Source of the DNA: Myxococcales bacterium
GTDB lineage: Bacteria; Myxococcota; Myxococcia; Myxococcales; Myxococcaceae
NCBI GenBank assembly: GCA_009885595.1
Contig: VFKJ01000730.1
Location: 1-5,628, forward strand
Direction of reading: 5' to 3'
DNA: 5,628 bases
Part shown: positions 1-5,628 of the stretch, piece by piece
How the letters are laid out: each line of letters starts with the position of its first letter
Position numbering within the stretch: position 1 is the stretch's first letter
Made by a program: the position numbers and the translations under genes
Notes under the pieces: generated by a model
Told to the model about the DNA's origin: nothing
What the model saw: the letters and a program-made list of their open reading frames with translations, nothing else
The model's database searches: none

Positions 1-41
1 GCACGCCGGAAGGCGAGACCCAGCAGGTCGTCGTTCGCTGA
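1..41 (+). CDS. Possible 3' end of a rightward gene (C-terminus TPEGETQQVVVR)
   Basis: Frame 3 from the left edge reads TPEGETQQVVVR and stops at TGA (39-41). Ten of its twelve codons end in G or C, and the polar, valine-ending peptide looks like an ordinary protein C-terminus. Frames 1 and 2 also stay open here and run further, so the frame choice is not proven. If real, the gene converges on the leftward FHA gene, with the inverted repeat lying between their two 3' ends. Twelve residues are too few to name a product. Confidence 0.33.
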   Translation, partial: TPEGETQQVVVR

Positions 42-109
42 GGCGGAAGAAAAGGCTCCTCAATCGCAGGCGGGGCCCGAAGAGTGGCCTCCCGTGCTCA
101 TTCCAGGCT

Positions 110-361
110 GGCCTCTCAGAGCGCGGCTCCCGTCGCTCACTTCACTCGGCTTCGTGATGGTGAGCGAAGGCTCGGGTGTTGCGGATGCTGCCACAAATGG
201 CGGCCATCGAGGCCCCGCGCTCGAAACTCGCTGTTCTTCCGTGCGGAAACGCTGACCGCCGAGCGGAAACGGCTCTTTGTGGCAGTATCCGCAACAGCCG
301 CCCGGCGGATCCACCACGAAGCCGAGTCACCGAGGGGACTGGAGCGACGCGCCGAGAGGCC
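110..361. repeat. Large imperfect inverted repeat (arms about 88 nt, centre 78 nt)
   Basis: The left arm (110-197) and the right arm (276-361) are reverse complements of each other with mismatches. The best block is the inner end: gttgcggatgctgccacaaa (178-197) against the complement of 276-295, 19 of 20 matching. The next is 142-160 against 311-329, which includes an uninterrupted 12-nt match, ctcggcttcgtg. The outer ends match perfectly over 8 nt (ggcctctc at 110-117, gagaggcc at 354-361). By eye, the ungapped outer 51 nt agree at about 38 positions. A poorly matching 15-17 nt stretch separates this from the inner block. The centre (198-275) is not symmetrical but holds the direct pair gcggaaac (243-250 and 263-270) and a small hairpin, ttccg-tg-cggaa (237-248). 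No target-site duplication or transposase is visible. It could be a dispersed MITE- or REP-like element, a bidirectional terminator between convergent genes, or a structured RNA. Confidence 0.72.
133..167. other. Hairpin nested in the left arm of the large inverted repeat
   Basis: TCGCTCAC (133-140) is perfectly complementary to GTGAGCGA (160-167). Inside it, TCAC (142-145) pairs with GTGA (154-157), leaving an 8-nt loop. The right arm of the large repeat lacks the partner bases for an equivalent hairpin, so this fold is private to the left arm. No T-run follows on either strand, which argues against a classical intrinsic terminator. Confidence 0.45.
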
Positions 362-451
362 TGTTCGAGGCGTGCATCGGACACGACCAGGATCGCCGCG
401 CACCCCAGGGCTTTTCCGCTGACCACGGGACGCAGCTGCGGTCGCTCGCGA

Positions 452-2023
452 TCAGTCGCCGAACGCGTCGTCGATCGAAGTCGCCGCCTTCTTCTTCGCA
501 GCGGGCTTCGCGGCCGGTTCCGACTCGAACGCATCATCAGCCGACTTCGGAGGCCCCGAGATCTTCGCCAGCTGCGCCTTGGCGCGCTGGCTGTTCGGAT
601 CGTGCTTGAGGGCGCCCTGGAAGGCCTGCTTCGCCTTGTCGTTGTCGCCGTTGGCCACGAACTGCAGCCCGACCAGCACGTAGAGGTTCGAGAGCTGCCG
701 GCGAATCTCACCCCCGTACTTGCCCCAGCCGCTGGACAGTCCCTCGTCCAGCGCGAGCGCCTTCTGGAAGTTCGCGATCGCCGCCGAGCCGTTGTTCGAC
801 ATCATCGCGTCGTTGGCGGCGTCGTAGGCGGCGATGAAGCGGGAGAGCTTGTCGCTCAGCTCCTTGTCGCCAGCCTTCTTGGCGGCCTCCAGGGAAGCCT
901 CCGCGTTGCCCTTCTCGTACGCCGCGAGGATCTGGGTGCGCTTGGCGCCGCCGCCCTTCGCGGGAGCGTCTTCGTCTTCCTCGTCGTCCTCGGTCTTCGC
1001 AGCCACAGGCGCCTTCCGGGGCGTCGCCACCGCGACCCGGGGGGCCGAGCTCACCACCGGCGCCTTGGCCACGCTGGGCGCCCTGGGCTGCTCCTTGACG
1101 GTGACGGTGTCGTCAGCCACCACGTCGTCGTCCTGCGGCTTGGCGGCAGCAACCTTCGGCTCCGCCATCTTCCGCTTGATGGCCTCGTCGATCAGCTTCG
1201 CCTTGTCGCCCTTGTCACCGGTGGCGCTCGCCGAAGCGGTCGCAGGCGTCTTGTCGCCCGACATCGTCTTCACCAGCGCGAACGCGAGCACCGCGGCGAG
1301 GCTGAAGCCCACCGCGCCCGCGAACACGGCGATCTTGAGGGCGGTGCTGCTGGGGGCGGGGGGCGGCTCGGGCCGGGCCACGACCGCGGTGCTGATGCGC
1401 GACTTGGTCGCCTTGTCGGTGGCGGGCCGGGGCTCCTTCACCTTCTCGATCTTCTCGGGCTTCTCAGGCACCACCGGCTGGCCGGGGAGCTTCTCGCCCT
1501 TCGCCAGCGGACCGCGCAGCCGCAACAGCGCGTTGCCCATGGCGATGGAGTCGCCCGGCTTCACCTCGACCTCGGTGCCGATGCGCTCCTTGTTCACGAA
1601 GGTGCCGTTCTGCGACCCGAGATCCTTCACGAAGAACTGCTCACCCACCCGCTTGATCTGGGTGTGGCGCCGCGAGATCGAGGGGTGCTGGAGCCGCAGG
1701 TCGCTGACCGACGCGCGGCCGACCACCACCGTGCCCTGCTTCACCTCGAGCAACTGGCCCGCACCGGGGCCGCGCTCGACGTAGAGGAACGCCGGCTTCT
1801 TCTCTGCACCCTGGCCGCCGTACTCAGCCTGCATTTCCTGATCTGCCTCTGTATCGAAAACGGACGTGGGGATGTGCTCTTCGACCTTCTTCACTGCTCG
1901 CCGCCCGCCCGGGCTGTTGCTGGGCAACTGTGCCACGCGTTGGGGCCTGGGGTCGTCTGCCTGCAACACCTGCTCGTCCGTGACGGGCTCCTTATAGGAG
2001 GGACGCTTGGGGTTGGGGGGCAT
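452..2023 (-). CDS. FHA domain protein with one membrane helix and C-terminal TPR-like repeats
   Basis: This 523-residue protein probably reads phosphothreonine signals on the cytoplasmic side of the inner membrane; its partners are unknown. A polar, disordered N-terminus (1-75) precedes an FHA domain at about 77-172. The canonical FHA residues are present: G102-R103, the S117-R-R-H120 phosphate-binding motif, and N139-G140-T141. A Lys/Pro/Glu-rich linker (175-227) leads to one hydrophobic helix at about 229-251. Then come a long Ala/Lys/Asp-rich linker with an acidic run (345-352) and TPR-like helical pairs at about 396-429 and 446-480. The tail carries S-x-DDAF twice (494-499 and 516-521). 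There is no N-terminal signal peptide, so I infer FHA inside and TPR in the periplasm. The start is ATG at 2021-2023, with AAGGAG seven bases upstream. T53-S-V-F56 resembles the GarA switch site. The gene is divergent from cysS. Domain calls are firm, the biological role is not. Confidence 0.93.
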   Translation of the reverse strand: MPPNPKRPSYKEPVTDEQVLQADDPRPQRVAQLPSNSPGGRRAVKKVEEHIPTSVFDTEADQEMQAEYGGQGAEKKPAFLYVERGPGAGQLLEVKQGTVVVGRASVSDLRLQHPSISRRHTQIKRVGEQFFVKDLGSQNGTFVNKERIGTEVEVKPGDSIAMGNALLRLRGPLAKGEKLPGQPVVPEKPEKIEKVKEPRPATDKATKSRISTAVVARPEPPPAPSSTALKIAVFAGAVGFSLAAVLAFALVKTMSGDKTPATASASATGDKGDKAKLIDEAIKRKMAEPKVAAAKPQDDDVVADDTVTVKEQPRAPSVAKAPVVSSAPRVAVATPRKAPVAAKTEDDEEDEDAPAKGGGAKRTQILAAYEKGNAEASLEAAKKAGDKELSDKLSRFIAAYDAANDAMMSNNGSAAIANFQKALALDEGLSSGWGKYGGEIRRQLSNLYVLVGLQFVANGDNDKAKQAFQGALKHDPNSQRAKAQLAKISGPPKSADDAFESEPAAKPAAKKKAATSIDDAFGD

Positions 2024-2030
2024 GGACGGA

Positions 2031-2036
2031 CTCCTT
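2031..2036 (-). promoter_or_regulatory. Ribosome-binding site of the FHA gene
   Basis: Read on the minus strand this is AAGGAG, followed by seven bases and then the ATG at 2021-2023. It is the best Shine-Dalgarno match in the window and fixes the start of the FHA gene. Confidence 0.8.
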
Positions 2037-2079
2037 TTGAAGCGGCTGTAAGTGACGATTTATCGCACATCTGACACCA

Positions 2080-2097
2080 ATGGTTGCCTGTGGGTAA
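2080..2097 (+). other. Possible 5-codon upstream frame (MVACG) before cysS
   Basis: ATG at 2080-2082 opens a frame reading Met-Val-Ala-Cys-Gly and stops at TAA (2095-2097), 13 bases before the cysS ATG. A cysteine codon (TGT, a low-G/C choice) just before a cysteinyl-tRNA synthetase gene invites the idea of a Cys-sensing leader. There is no Shine-Dalgarno sequence in front of it and only one Cys codon, and a frame this short arises easily by chance. Confidence 0.15.
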
Positions 2098-2110
2098 AGT
2101 GCCGCCCCTC

Positions 2111-3598
2111 ATGGCTTCCGAGATTCGCGTCTTCAACACGATGCAGCAGGCGAAGGTTCCGCTCCAGCCCGTAACCCCCGGGAAAGTGGGCATCTACGTC
2201 TGCGGCCCCACCGTCTACAGCTTCGTCCACATCGGCAACGCGCGGACCTTCACCTCGTTCGACACGGTGGTGCGCTACCTGCGCTACCGCGGCTTCGAGG
2301 TCCGGTACGTGCGCAACTACACCGACGTCGACGACAAGATCATCAAGGCGGCGAAGGAGACCGGTGAAGACGCGATCGCGCTCGCCGCTCGCTTCGTGCG
2401 CGAGTTCGAGGCCGACGCGAAGCAGCTGAGGCTCTTGCCGCCCGACGTCTCGCCCAAGGTCTCGGAGACCATCCCGGAGATCGTCGGCATCATCGAGAAG
2501 CTGATCGCGCGCGGCGCGGCGTACCAGTCGGGCGCCGACGTCTACTTCGAAGTGCGCAAGTACGAGGGCTACCTCAAGCTCTCCAAGCGCAACCTCGACG
2601 ATCTGATCGCCGGCGCAGGGGAGCGCGAGCTCGTCGGCGAGCAGAAGCGCGACCCGCTCGACTTCGCCTTGTGGAAGGGCGCCAAGCCCGGCGAGCCCTC
2701 GTGGCCGTCGCCCTGGGGCGCGGGGCGGCCCGGGTGGCACATCGAGTGCTCTGCGATGAGCGCGAAGTACCTGGGCGAGACGTTCGATCTGCACGGCGGC
2801 GGGCTCGATCTGATCTTCCCCCACCACGAGAACGAGATCGCCCAGTCGGAAGCGGCGAGCGGCAAGACGCTCTGCAACTGCTGGATGCACGGCGGCTTCC
2901 TCGATCTCGAGGGCGCGAAGATGAGCAAGTCGCTGGGCAACGTGGTGCGCCTGCGCGACGCGCTCGAGCGGGTCGACGCAGAGGGGCTGCGCTACTTCTT
3001 CCTGTCCACGCACTACCGGCAGCAGCTGGCCTTCAGCGACAAGTCGCTGGCCGACGCGGAAGCGCGCATGGAGTACTTCTACGAGACGCTCAAGAAGGTC
3101 GACGAGCGGATCACCGGGAAAGACCCCTCGACTCCGCTCGGGGCAGGCTTCGGCGACGGTCCGCTGCACGGCGATCCGAACCGCTTCCTGGTGGAGTTCG
3201 ATGAGCAGGTGAGCGACGACTTCAACTTCCCGGGGGGGCTGGGCGTGCTCTCCGGGCTGTTCGCCGAGCTCAACCTGCTCACCGACAAGCCGCCGGTGAA
3301 GGACAAGCCGATGGTGGGCCGCACCCTGGTGGCGCTGCGCGAGGTCGCGCGCAAGCTCGCCGGCGCGCTGGGGCTGTTCGAGCTGCCCCCCACCGAGTGG
3401 CTCTTGCACCGCCGCGATCGCCAGGTGATCGCCAAGGGCCTCGACCGGAAGAAGATCGACGAGATGGTGGCGGCCCGTGACGCCGCGCGCGCCGCCAAGA
3501 ACTACCCGGAGTCGGATCGCCTTCGCGCCGAGGCGAAGACGATGGGCGTCGAGCTGATGGACTCGCCCGCCGGCACCACCTGGAAGATCGCTGCGTGA
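2111..3598 (+). CDS. cysS: Cysteinyl-tRNA synthetase (EC 6.1.1.16)
   Basis: This class I aminoacyl-tRNA synthetase activates cysteine with ATP and loads it onto tRNA-Cys in the cytoplasm. From the ATG at 2111 it is 495 residues, somewhat longer than the E. coli enzyme (about 461). The Rossmann domain begins with VGIYVCGPTVY and the HIGH-type motif H40-I-G-N43. Expected zinc ligands are C31, C213, H238 and E242 (in FPHHENE). The second ATP-binding signature is K270-M-S-K-S274. The C-terminal helical and tRNA-binding part follows, ending in the family-typical SPAGTTW. The frame stays open upstream to a TTG at 2084 and two GTGs, but the family normally starts a few residues before the R-V-F-N-T segment, so ATG 2111 is preferred. 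No good Shine-Dalgarno precedes it. Residues 339-346 are encoded by a repeat-like segment that appears to lengthen the linker before the DDFN motif. The M28 gene overlaps its stop codon. Confidence 0.97.
   Translation: MASEIRVFNTMQQAKVPLQPVTPGKVGIYVCGPTVYSFVHIGNARTFTSFDTVVRYLRYRGFEVRYVRNYTDVDDKIIKAAKETGEDAIALAARFVREFEADAKQLRLLPPDVSPKVSETIPEIVGIIEKLIARGAAYQSGADVYFEVRKYEGYLKLSKRNLDDLIAGAGERELVGEQKRDPLDFALWKGAKPGEPSWPSPWGAGRPGWHIECSAMSAKYLGETFDLHGGGLDLIFPHHENEIAQSEAASGKTLCNCWMHGGFLDLEGAKMSKSLGNVVRLRDALERVDAEGLRYFFLSTHYRQQLAFSDKSLADAEARMEYFYETLKKVDERITGKDPSTPLGAGFGDGPLHGDPNRFLVEFDEQVSDDFNFPGGLGVLSGLFAELNLLTDKPPVKDKPMVGRTLVALREVARKLAGALGLFELPPTEWLLHRRDRQVIAKGLDRKKIDEMVAARDAARAAKNYPESDRLRAEAKTMGVELMDSPAGTTWKIAA
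3124..3149. repeat. Short dispersed-repeat-like segment inside cysS
   Basis: The segment begins cccctcgactccgctcgggg and continues gcaggct. It closely resembles CCCTTCGACTCCGCTCAGGG followed by GCAGGCT, a short interspersed sequence I remember from many unrelated bacterial genomes. Translated from the opposite strand, that sequence gives the CPERSRG-type peptide often seen in spurious predicted proteins, and the minus strand here does read CPERSRG. The core 3125-3148 is exactly eight codons of cysS (residues 339-346), so it does not disturb the reading frame. The likeness comes from memory, not from a search, and only one copy is visible in this window. Confidence 0.5.
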
Positions 3599-5217
3599 TG
3601 CTGACGCTCCTGCTGCTCGCTGCGGCCCCGGTTCCCAAGCCGATCGACGCCGCTGAGCTCAAGGGGCACGTGCGCTTCCTCGCCTCCGACCTGCTCGAGG
3701 GGCGGGGGCCGGCGACCCGAGGTGATCAGCTCGCGCAGCAGTACCTGGCGGCGCAGTTCGAGGCGATGGGGCTCGAGCCCGGTGCTCCCGATGGCGGCTG
3801 GCTTCAGCCCGTCGAGTTGGTGGGCATCAACGGACACCCGGACACCCTGAAGGTGCAGGCCTCGTCGTCGGCGCGCTCACTCGCCTTCAAGGACGACTTC
3901 GTCGTGGTGTCGGGGCACCAGGGAAAGACCTCGAGCGTGGAGAACGCGGAGCTGGTGTTCGTCGGCTTCGGCATCACCGCGCCCGAGTTCAGGTGGGACG
4001 ACCTCAAGGGCGCGCGCCTCGAGGGCAAGGTGCTGGTGGTGATGAACAGCGACCCCGAGGACGATCCCTCGATCTTCGGAGGGCGGGCGCGGCTCTGGTA
4101 CGGCCGCTGGGGCTACAAGTTCGAGCAGGCGCGCAAGGCGGGGGCGGTGGGGTGCCTCGTCATTCACACCACGGCGTCCGCGGGTTACCCGTGGCAGGTG
4201 GTGCAGACCTCGTGGACCGGGGAGCAGTTCGAGCTCCCTTCCGCGCCAGGGCCTCAGCTGCAGGTCAAGGGGTGGATCACCGAGGACGCCACCCGGCAGG
4301 TCTTCTCCCTCGCGGGCAAGGACTTCGAGGCGCTGCGCGCGCTGGCGTTGACGCGCAAGTTCGCGCCGGTGCCGCTGGGGGTGACGCTCTCCGGCCGCTT
4401 CACCAACGCCGTGGCGCGCAAGGCGAGCGCGAACGTGCTGGCGGTGCTGCGCGGCTCGGATCCGGTGCTGAAGAACGAGGTGGTCGTCTACACCGCCCAC
4501 CACGATCACCTGGGCAAGAAGGAGGGCGGAGCGGCTGGGGAAGACGTCATCTACAACGGCGCCGTAGACAACGCGTCGGGGGTGGCGGCGCTGCTGGCCA
4601 TCGCGCGCTCGCTCAGTTCCCTGCCCAGGGCGCCGCGGCGCAGCGTGCTCTTCGCGGCGGTGGCGGCTGAGGAGCAGGGGCTGCTCGGCTCGCAGTTCCT
4701 GGTGGAGCACCCACCGTTCCCGCCCGGGAAGATGGCCGCCAACCTGAACCTCGACGGGCTCAACATCTGGGGCCGCACCCGCGACGTGAGCGTGATCGGG
4801 CTGGGGAAGTCGTCGCTGGACACGCTGCTCGTCGAGCTCGCCCGGCAGCAGGGCCGCACGGTCAAGCCCGACGCCCTGGCCGATCGCGGCTTCTTCTACC
4901 GCTCGGACCAGTTCAACTTCGCGCGCGTGGGGGTGCCGTCGGCGTACTTCTCCAGCGGGCAGGACTTCATCGGGCGCGACGAGGCGTGGGGCCGTTCCCA
5001 GCGGGAGAAATGGGAGGCGACCCGGTACCACCAGCCCTCTGACGAGCTCGATGGAAGCTGGGACCTCTCGGGCGCGGTGGAAGACGTGAAGTTGTTCCTC
5101 GAGCTGGGGACCTCGGTGGCCAACGCGCCCTCGATGCCCGCCTGGACGAAGGGCGACGAGTTCGAAGGCGAACGGAAGCGTTCGATCGAGCGTTTGGGGA
5201 GGCCGGCACAACCCTGA
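3598..5217 (+). CDS. M28 family zinc aminopeptidase with inserted PA domain, probably exported
   Basis: This is a 539-residue di-zinc metallopeptidase of family M28, expected to release N-terminal amino acids from peptides outside the cytoplasm. The N-terminal part carries the conserved [14 protein letters not shown] segment, followed by a PA (protease-associated) domain at about 115-230. The catalytic domain runs from about 277 to 505. The metal and catalytic residues are all visible: H301-x-D303 (AHHDHLG), D324 (AVDNASG), E358-E359 ([10 protein letters not shown], catalytic base then ligand), D386 (NLDG) and H478 (YHQPSDE). The N-terminus [15 protein letters not shown] is a short hydrophobic signal-like stretch without the usual leading positive charge and without a lipobox. 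The ATG at 3598-3600 overlaps the cysS stop (TGATG), implying translational coupling; an in-frame GTG at 3595 would add one residue. Natural substrate unknown. Confidence 0.93.
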   Translation: MLTLLLLAAAPVPKPIDAAELKGHVRFLASDLLEGRGPATRGDQLAQQYLAAQFEAMGLEPGAPDGGWLQPVELVGINGHPDTLKVQASSSARSLAFKDDFVVVSGHQGKTSSVENAELVFVGFGITAPEFRWDDLKGARLEGKVLVVMNSDPEDDPSIFGGRARLWYGRWGYKFEQARKAGAVGCLVIHTTASAGYPWQVVQTSWTGEQFELPSAPGPQLQVKGWITEDATRQVFSLAGKDFEALRALALTRKFAPVPLGVTLSGRFTNAVARKASANVLAVLRGSDPVLKNEVVVYTAHHDHLGKKEGGAAGEDVIYNGAVDNASGVAALLAIARSLSSLPRAPRRSVLFAAVAAEEQGLLGSQFLVEHPPFPPGKMAANLNLDGLNIWGRTRDVSVIGLGKSSLDTLLVELARQQGRTVKPDALADRGFFYRSDQFNFARVGVPSAYFSSGQDFIGRDEAWGRSQREKWEATRYHQPSDELDGSWDLSGAVEDVKLFLELGTSVANAPSMPAWTKGDEFEGERKRSIERLGRPAQP

Positions 5218-5230
5218 CAGCCCGCTGTCA
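5215..5230. promoter_or_regulatory. Perfect inverted repeat TGACAG-cccg-CTGTCA over the M28 stop codon
   Basis: A 6-bp stem with a 4-nt loop, whose left arm includes the TGA stop of the peptidase gene, lies 21 bp before the uvrB ATG. There is no T-run after it, so it is unlikely to be a strong intrinsic terminator. It could be a weak attenuating hairpin or a repressor site for uvrB, which is damage-inducible in many bacteria. It does not match the LexA boxes I can recall for deltaproteobacteria. Confidence 0.35.
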
Positions 5231-5251
5231 CAGGCCGGGTTAAAAGGCCGC

Positions 5252-5628
5252 ATGGCTGAGTTCAAGCTCGTCAGCGAGTACCTCCCCCGCGGGGACCAAC
5301 CCACGGCGATCAAGGAGTTGACCGAGGGCGTGGTGCGCGGGGACGAGCACCAGGTGCTGCTGGGCGTCACCGGGTCGGGAAAGACGTTCACCATCGCCAA
5401 CGTGATCGCCAACACCGGGCGGCCCGCGTTGGTGATCGCTCACAACAAGACGCTGGCGGCGCAGCTCTACGGCGAGTTCAAGCAGCTCTTCCCCCAGCGC
5501 GCGGTCGAGTACTTCGTCAGCTACTACGACTACTACCAGCCCGAGGCGTACGTCCCGTCGTCAGACACGTACATCGAGAAGGACTCGTCCATCAACGAGC
5601 AGATCGAGCGCATGCGCCACTCGGCCAC
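5252..5628 (+). CDS. uvrB: UvrABC excinuclease subunit B, 5' part (cut by window end)
   Basis: UvrB is the DNA-damage-verifying helicase-like subunit of nucleotide excision repair. It receives lesions from UvrA and recruits the nuclease UvrC. The window holds 125 complete codons of a protein usually about 670 residues long. Visible are the GDQPTAI segment (14-20), the Walker A loop G38-V-T-G-S-G-K-T45, motif [12 protein letters not shown] (65-76), and [16 protein letters not shown] (87-102), which leads into the beta-hairpin that clamps DNA. The chain then runs through [20 protein letters not shown]. The start [17 protein letters not shown] matches the family's N-terminus. AAAAGG (5242-5247) sits four bases before the ATG as a modest ribosome-binding site. 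It lies 34 bp after the peptidase stop on the same strand, so read-through from cysS and the M28 gene is plausible. No break is seen in the visible part. Confidence 0.97.
   Translation, partial: MAEFKLVSEYLPRGDQPTAIKELTEGVVRGDEHQVLLGVTGSGKTFTIANVIANTGRPALVIAHNKTLAAQLYGEFKQLFPQRAVEYFVSYYDYYQPEAYVPSSDTYIEKDSSINEQIERMRHSA

Larger units (their letters stand above)
42..451. other. Non-coding interval of about 410 bp holding a large inverted repeat
   Basis: Open frames cross this stretch on both strands, but none has a convincing ribosome-binding site or a recognisable domain. Several owe their similarity to one another to the inverted repeat at 110-361. Positions 42-109 and 362-451 show no clear promoter, RNA gene or terminator with a T-run. 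A perfect 10-bp palindrome, cgcagctgcg (431-440), lies just past the stop codon of the FHA gene. It is too short and too GC-rich to call as a terminator. Confidence 0.6.
2024..2110. promoter_or_regulatory. Divergent promoter region between the FHA gene and cysS
   Basis: Both genes must be transcribed outward from this 87-bp stretch, which is visibly more AT-rich than the genes around it. A weak rightward promoter candidate is TTGAAG (2037-2042), an 18-bp gap, then TATCGC (2061-2066), with four and three matches to the -35 and -10 consensus. I found no comparable leftward pair. An interrupted inverted repeat, GTG-a-CGAT-tt-ATCG-CAC (2052-2068), lies near the centre and could be an operator. 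That a promoter region exists is nearly forced by the divergent layout; the exact elements are guesses. Confidence 0.5.

Noticed and set aside
276..361. Right arm of the inverted repeat as an intrinsic terminator for the FHA gene
   Set aside because: Neither strand shows a T-run after a compact GC stem. Terminator activity would need the whole 250-bp structure and cannot be claimed from sequence alone.
60..422. Small overlapping frames on both strands in the inverted repeat, containing CxxCH-like peptides (CCGCCHK and CCGYCHK)
   Set aside because: Both peptides are the two complementary arms of the same inverted repeat read on opposite strands. There is no ribosome-binding site, signal peptide or cytochrome context, so the heme-motif likeness is coincidental.
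945..1000. Repetitive-looking ctcgtcgtc stretch in the FHA gene
   Set aside because: It simply encodes the acidic Asp/Glu run of the linker (about residues 345-352) and is not a separate DNA repeat.
176..2074. Very long open frame (632 codons) on the plus strand opposite the FHA gene
   Set aside because: Its product is Arg/Leu/Gly/His-rich without a recognisable domain, it lies antisense to a gene with clear FHA motifs and a good ribosome-binding site, and long antisense frames are common in high-GC DNA.
2084..2110. Upstream TTG or GTG starts for cysS
   Set aside because: They would add up to nine residues that the family does not normally have, and none has a better ribosome-binding site than the ATG at 2111.
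2060..3409. 449-codon open frame antisense to cysS
   Set aside because: The opposite strand encodes an unmistakable CysS. The antisense product has no domain and contains the CPERSRG-type peptide typical of spurious translation of the dispersed repeat.
3877..5415. 512-codon open frame antisense to the M28 peptidase and uvrB start
   Set aside because: It crosses the ends of two clearly recognised genes and gives an Arg/His/Val-rich sequence with no motif.

Overview
The window is high-GC DNA whose genes show strong G/C preference at third codon positions. An FHA-transmembrane-TPR protein sits beside housekeeping genes on densely packed DNA. This suggests a member of the Myxococcota (myxobacteria, probably the Cystobacterineae side). 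That assignment is inferred from style and gene content, not from a marker gene.

Layout, left to right. (1) Positions 1-41 may be the last codons of a rightward gene. (2) Positions 42-451 hold no convincing gene but contain a large imperfect inverted repeat (about 110-361, arms of about 88 nt around a 78-nt centre), the most unusual structure in the window. (3) A leftward gene (452-2023) encodes a 523-residue protein with an N-terminal FHA domain, one membrane helix and C-terminal TPR-like helices. (4) A divergent intergenic region of about 87 bp (2024-2110) separates it from (5) cysS, cysteinyl-tRNA synthetase (2111-3598). (6) A PA-domain M28 zinc aminopeptidase (3598-5217) shares a base with the cysS stop codon. 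(7) The 5' third or less of uvrB (5252 to the window end) follows after 34 bp.

cysS, the M28 peptidase and uvrB run in one direction with tight spacing and could be co-transcribed. Their functions (tRNA charging, exported peptide hydrolysis, nucleotide excision repair) do not form one pathway, so this looks like a housekeeping cluster. The FHA gene is transcribed separately. It looks like a phosphothreonine-reading signalling or scaffold protein, and its N-terminal tail carries a T-S-V-F sequence like the phosphorylated switch of actinobacterial GarA.

I see no CRISPR array, tRNA, rRNA, prophage or transposase, and nothing that amounts to a new defence or mobile system. The points most worth checking are the inverted-repeat element, a short repeat-like insertion inside cysS that resembles a widespread dispersed repeat, the GarA-like motif in the FHA protein, and a tiny Cys-containing upstream reading frame in front of cysS.
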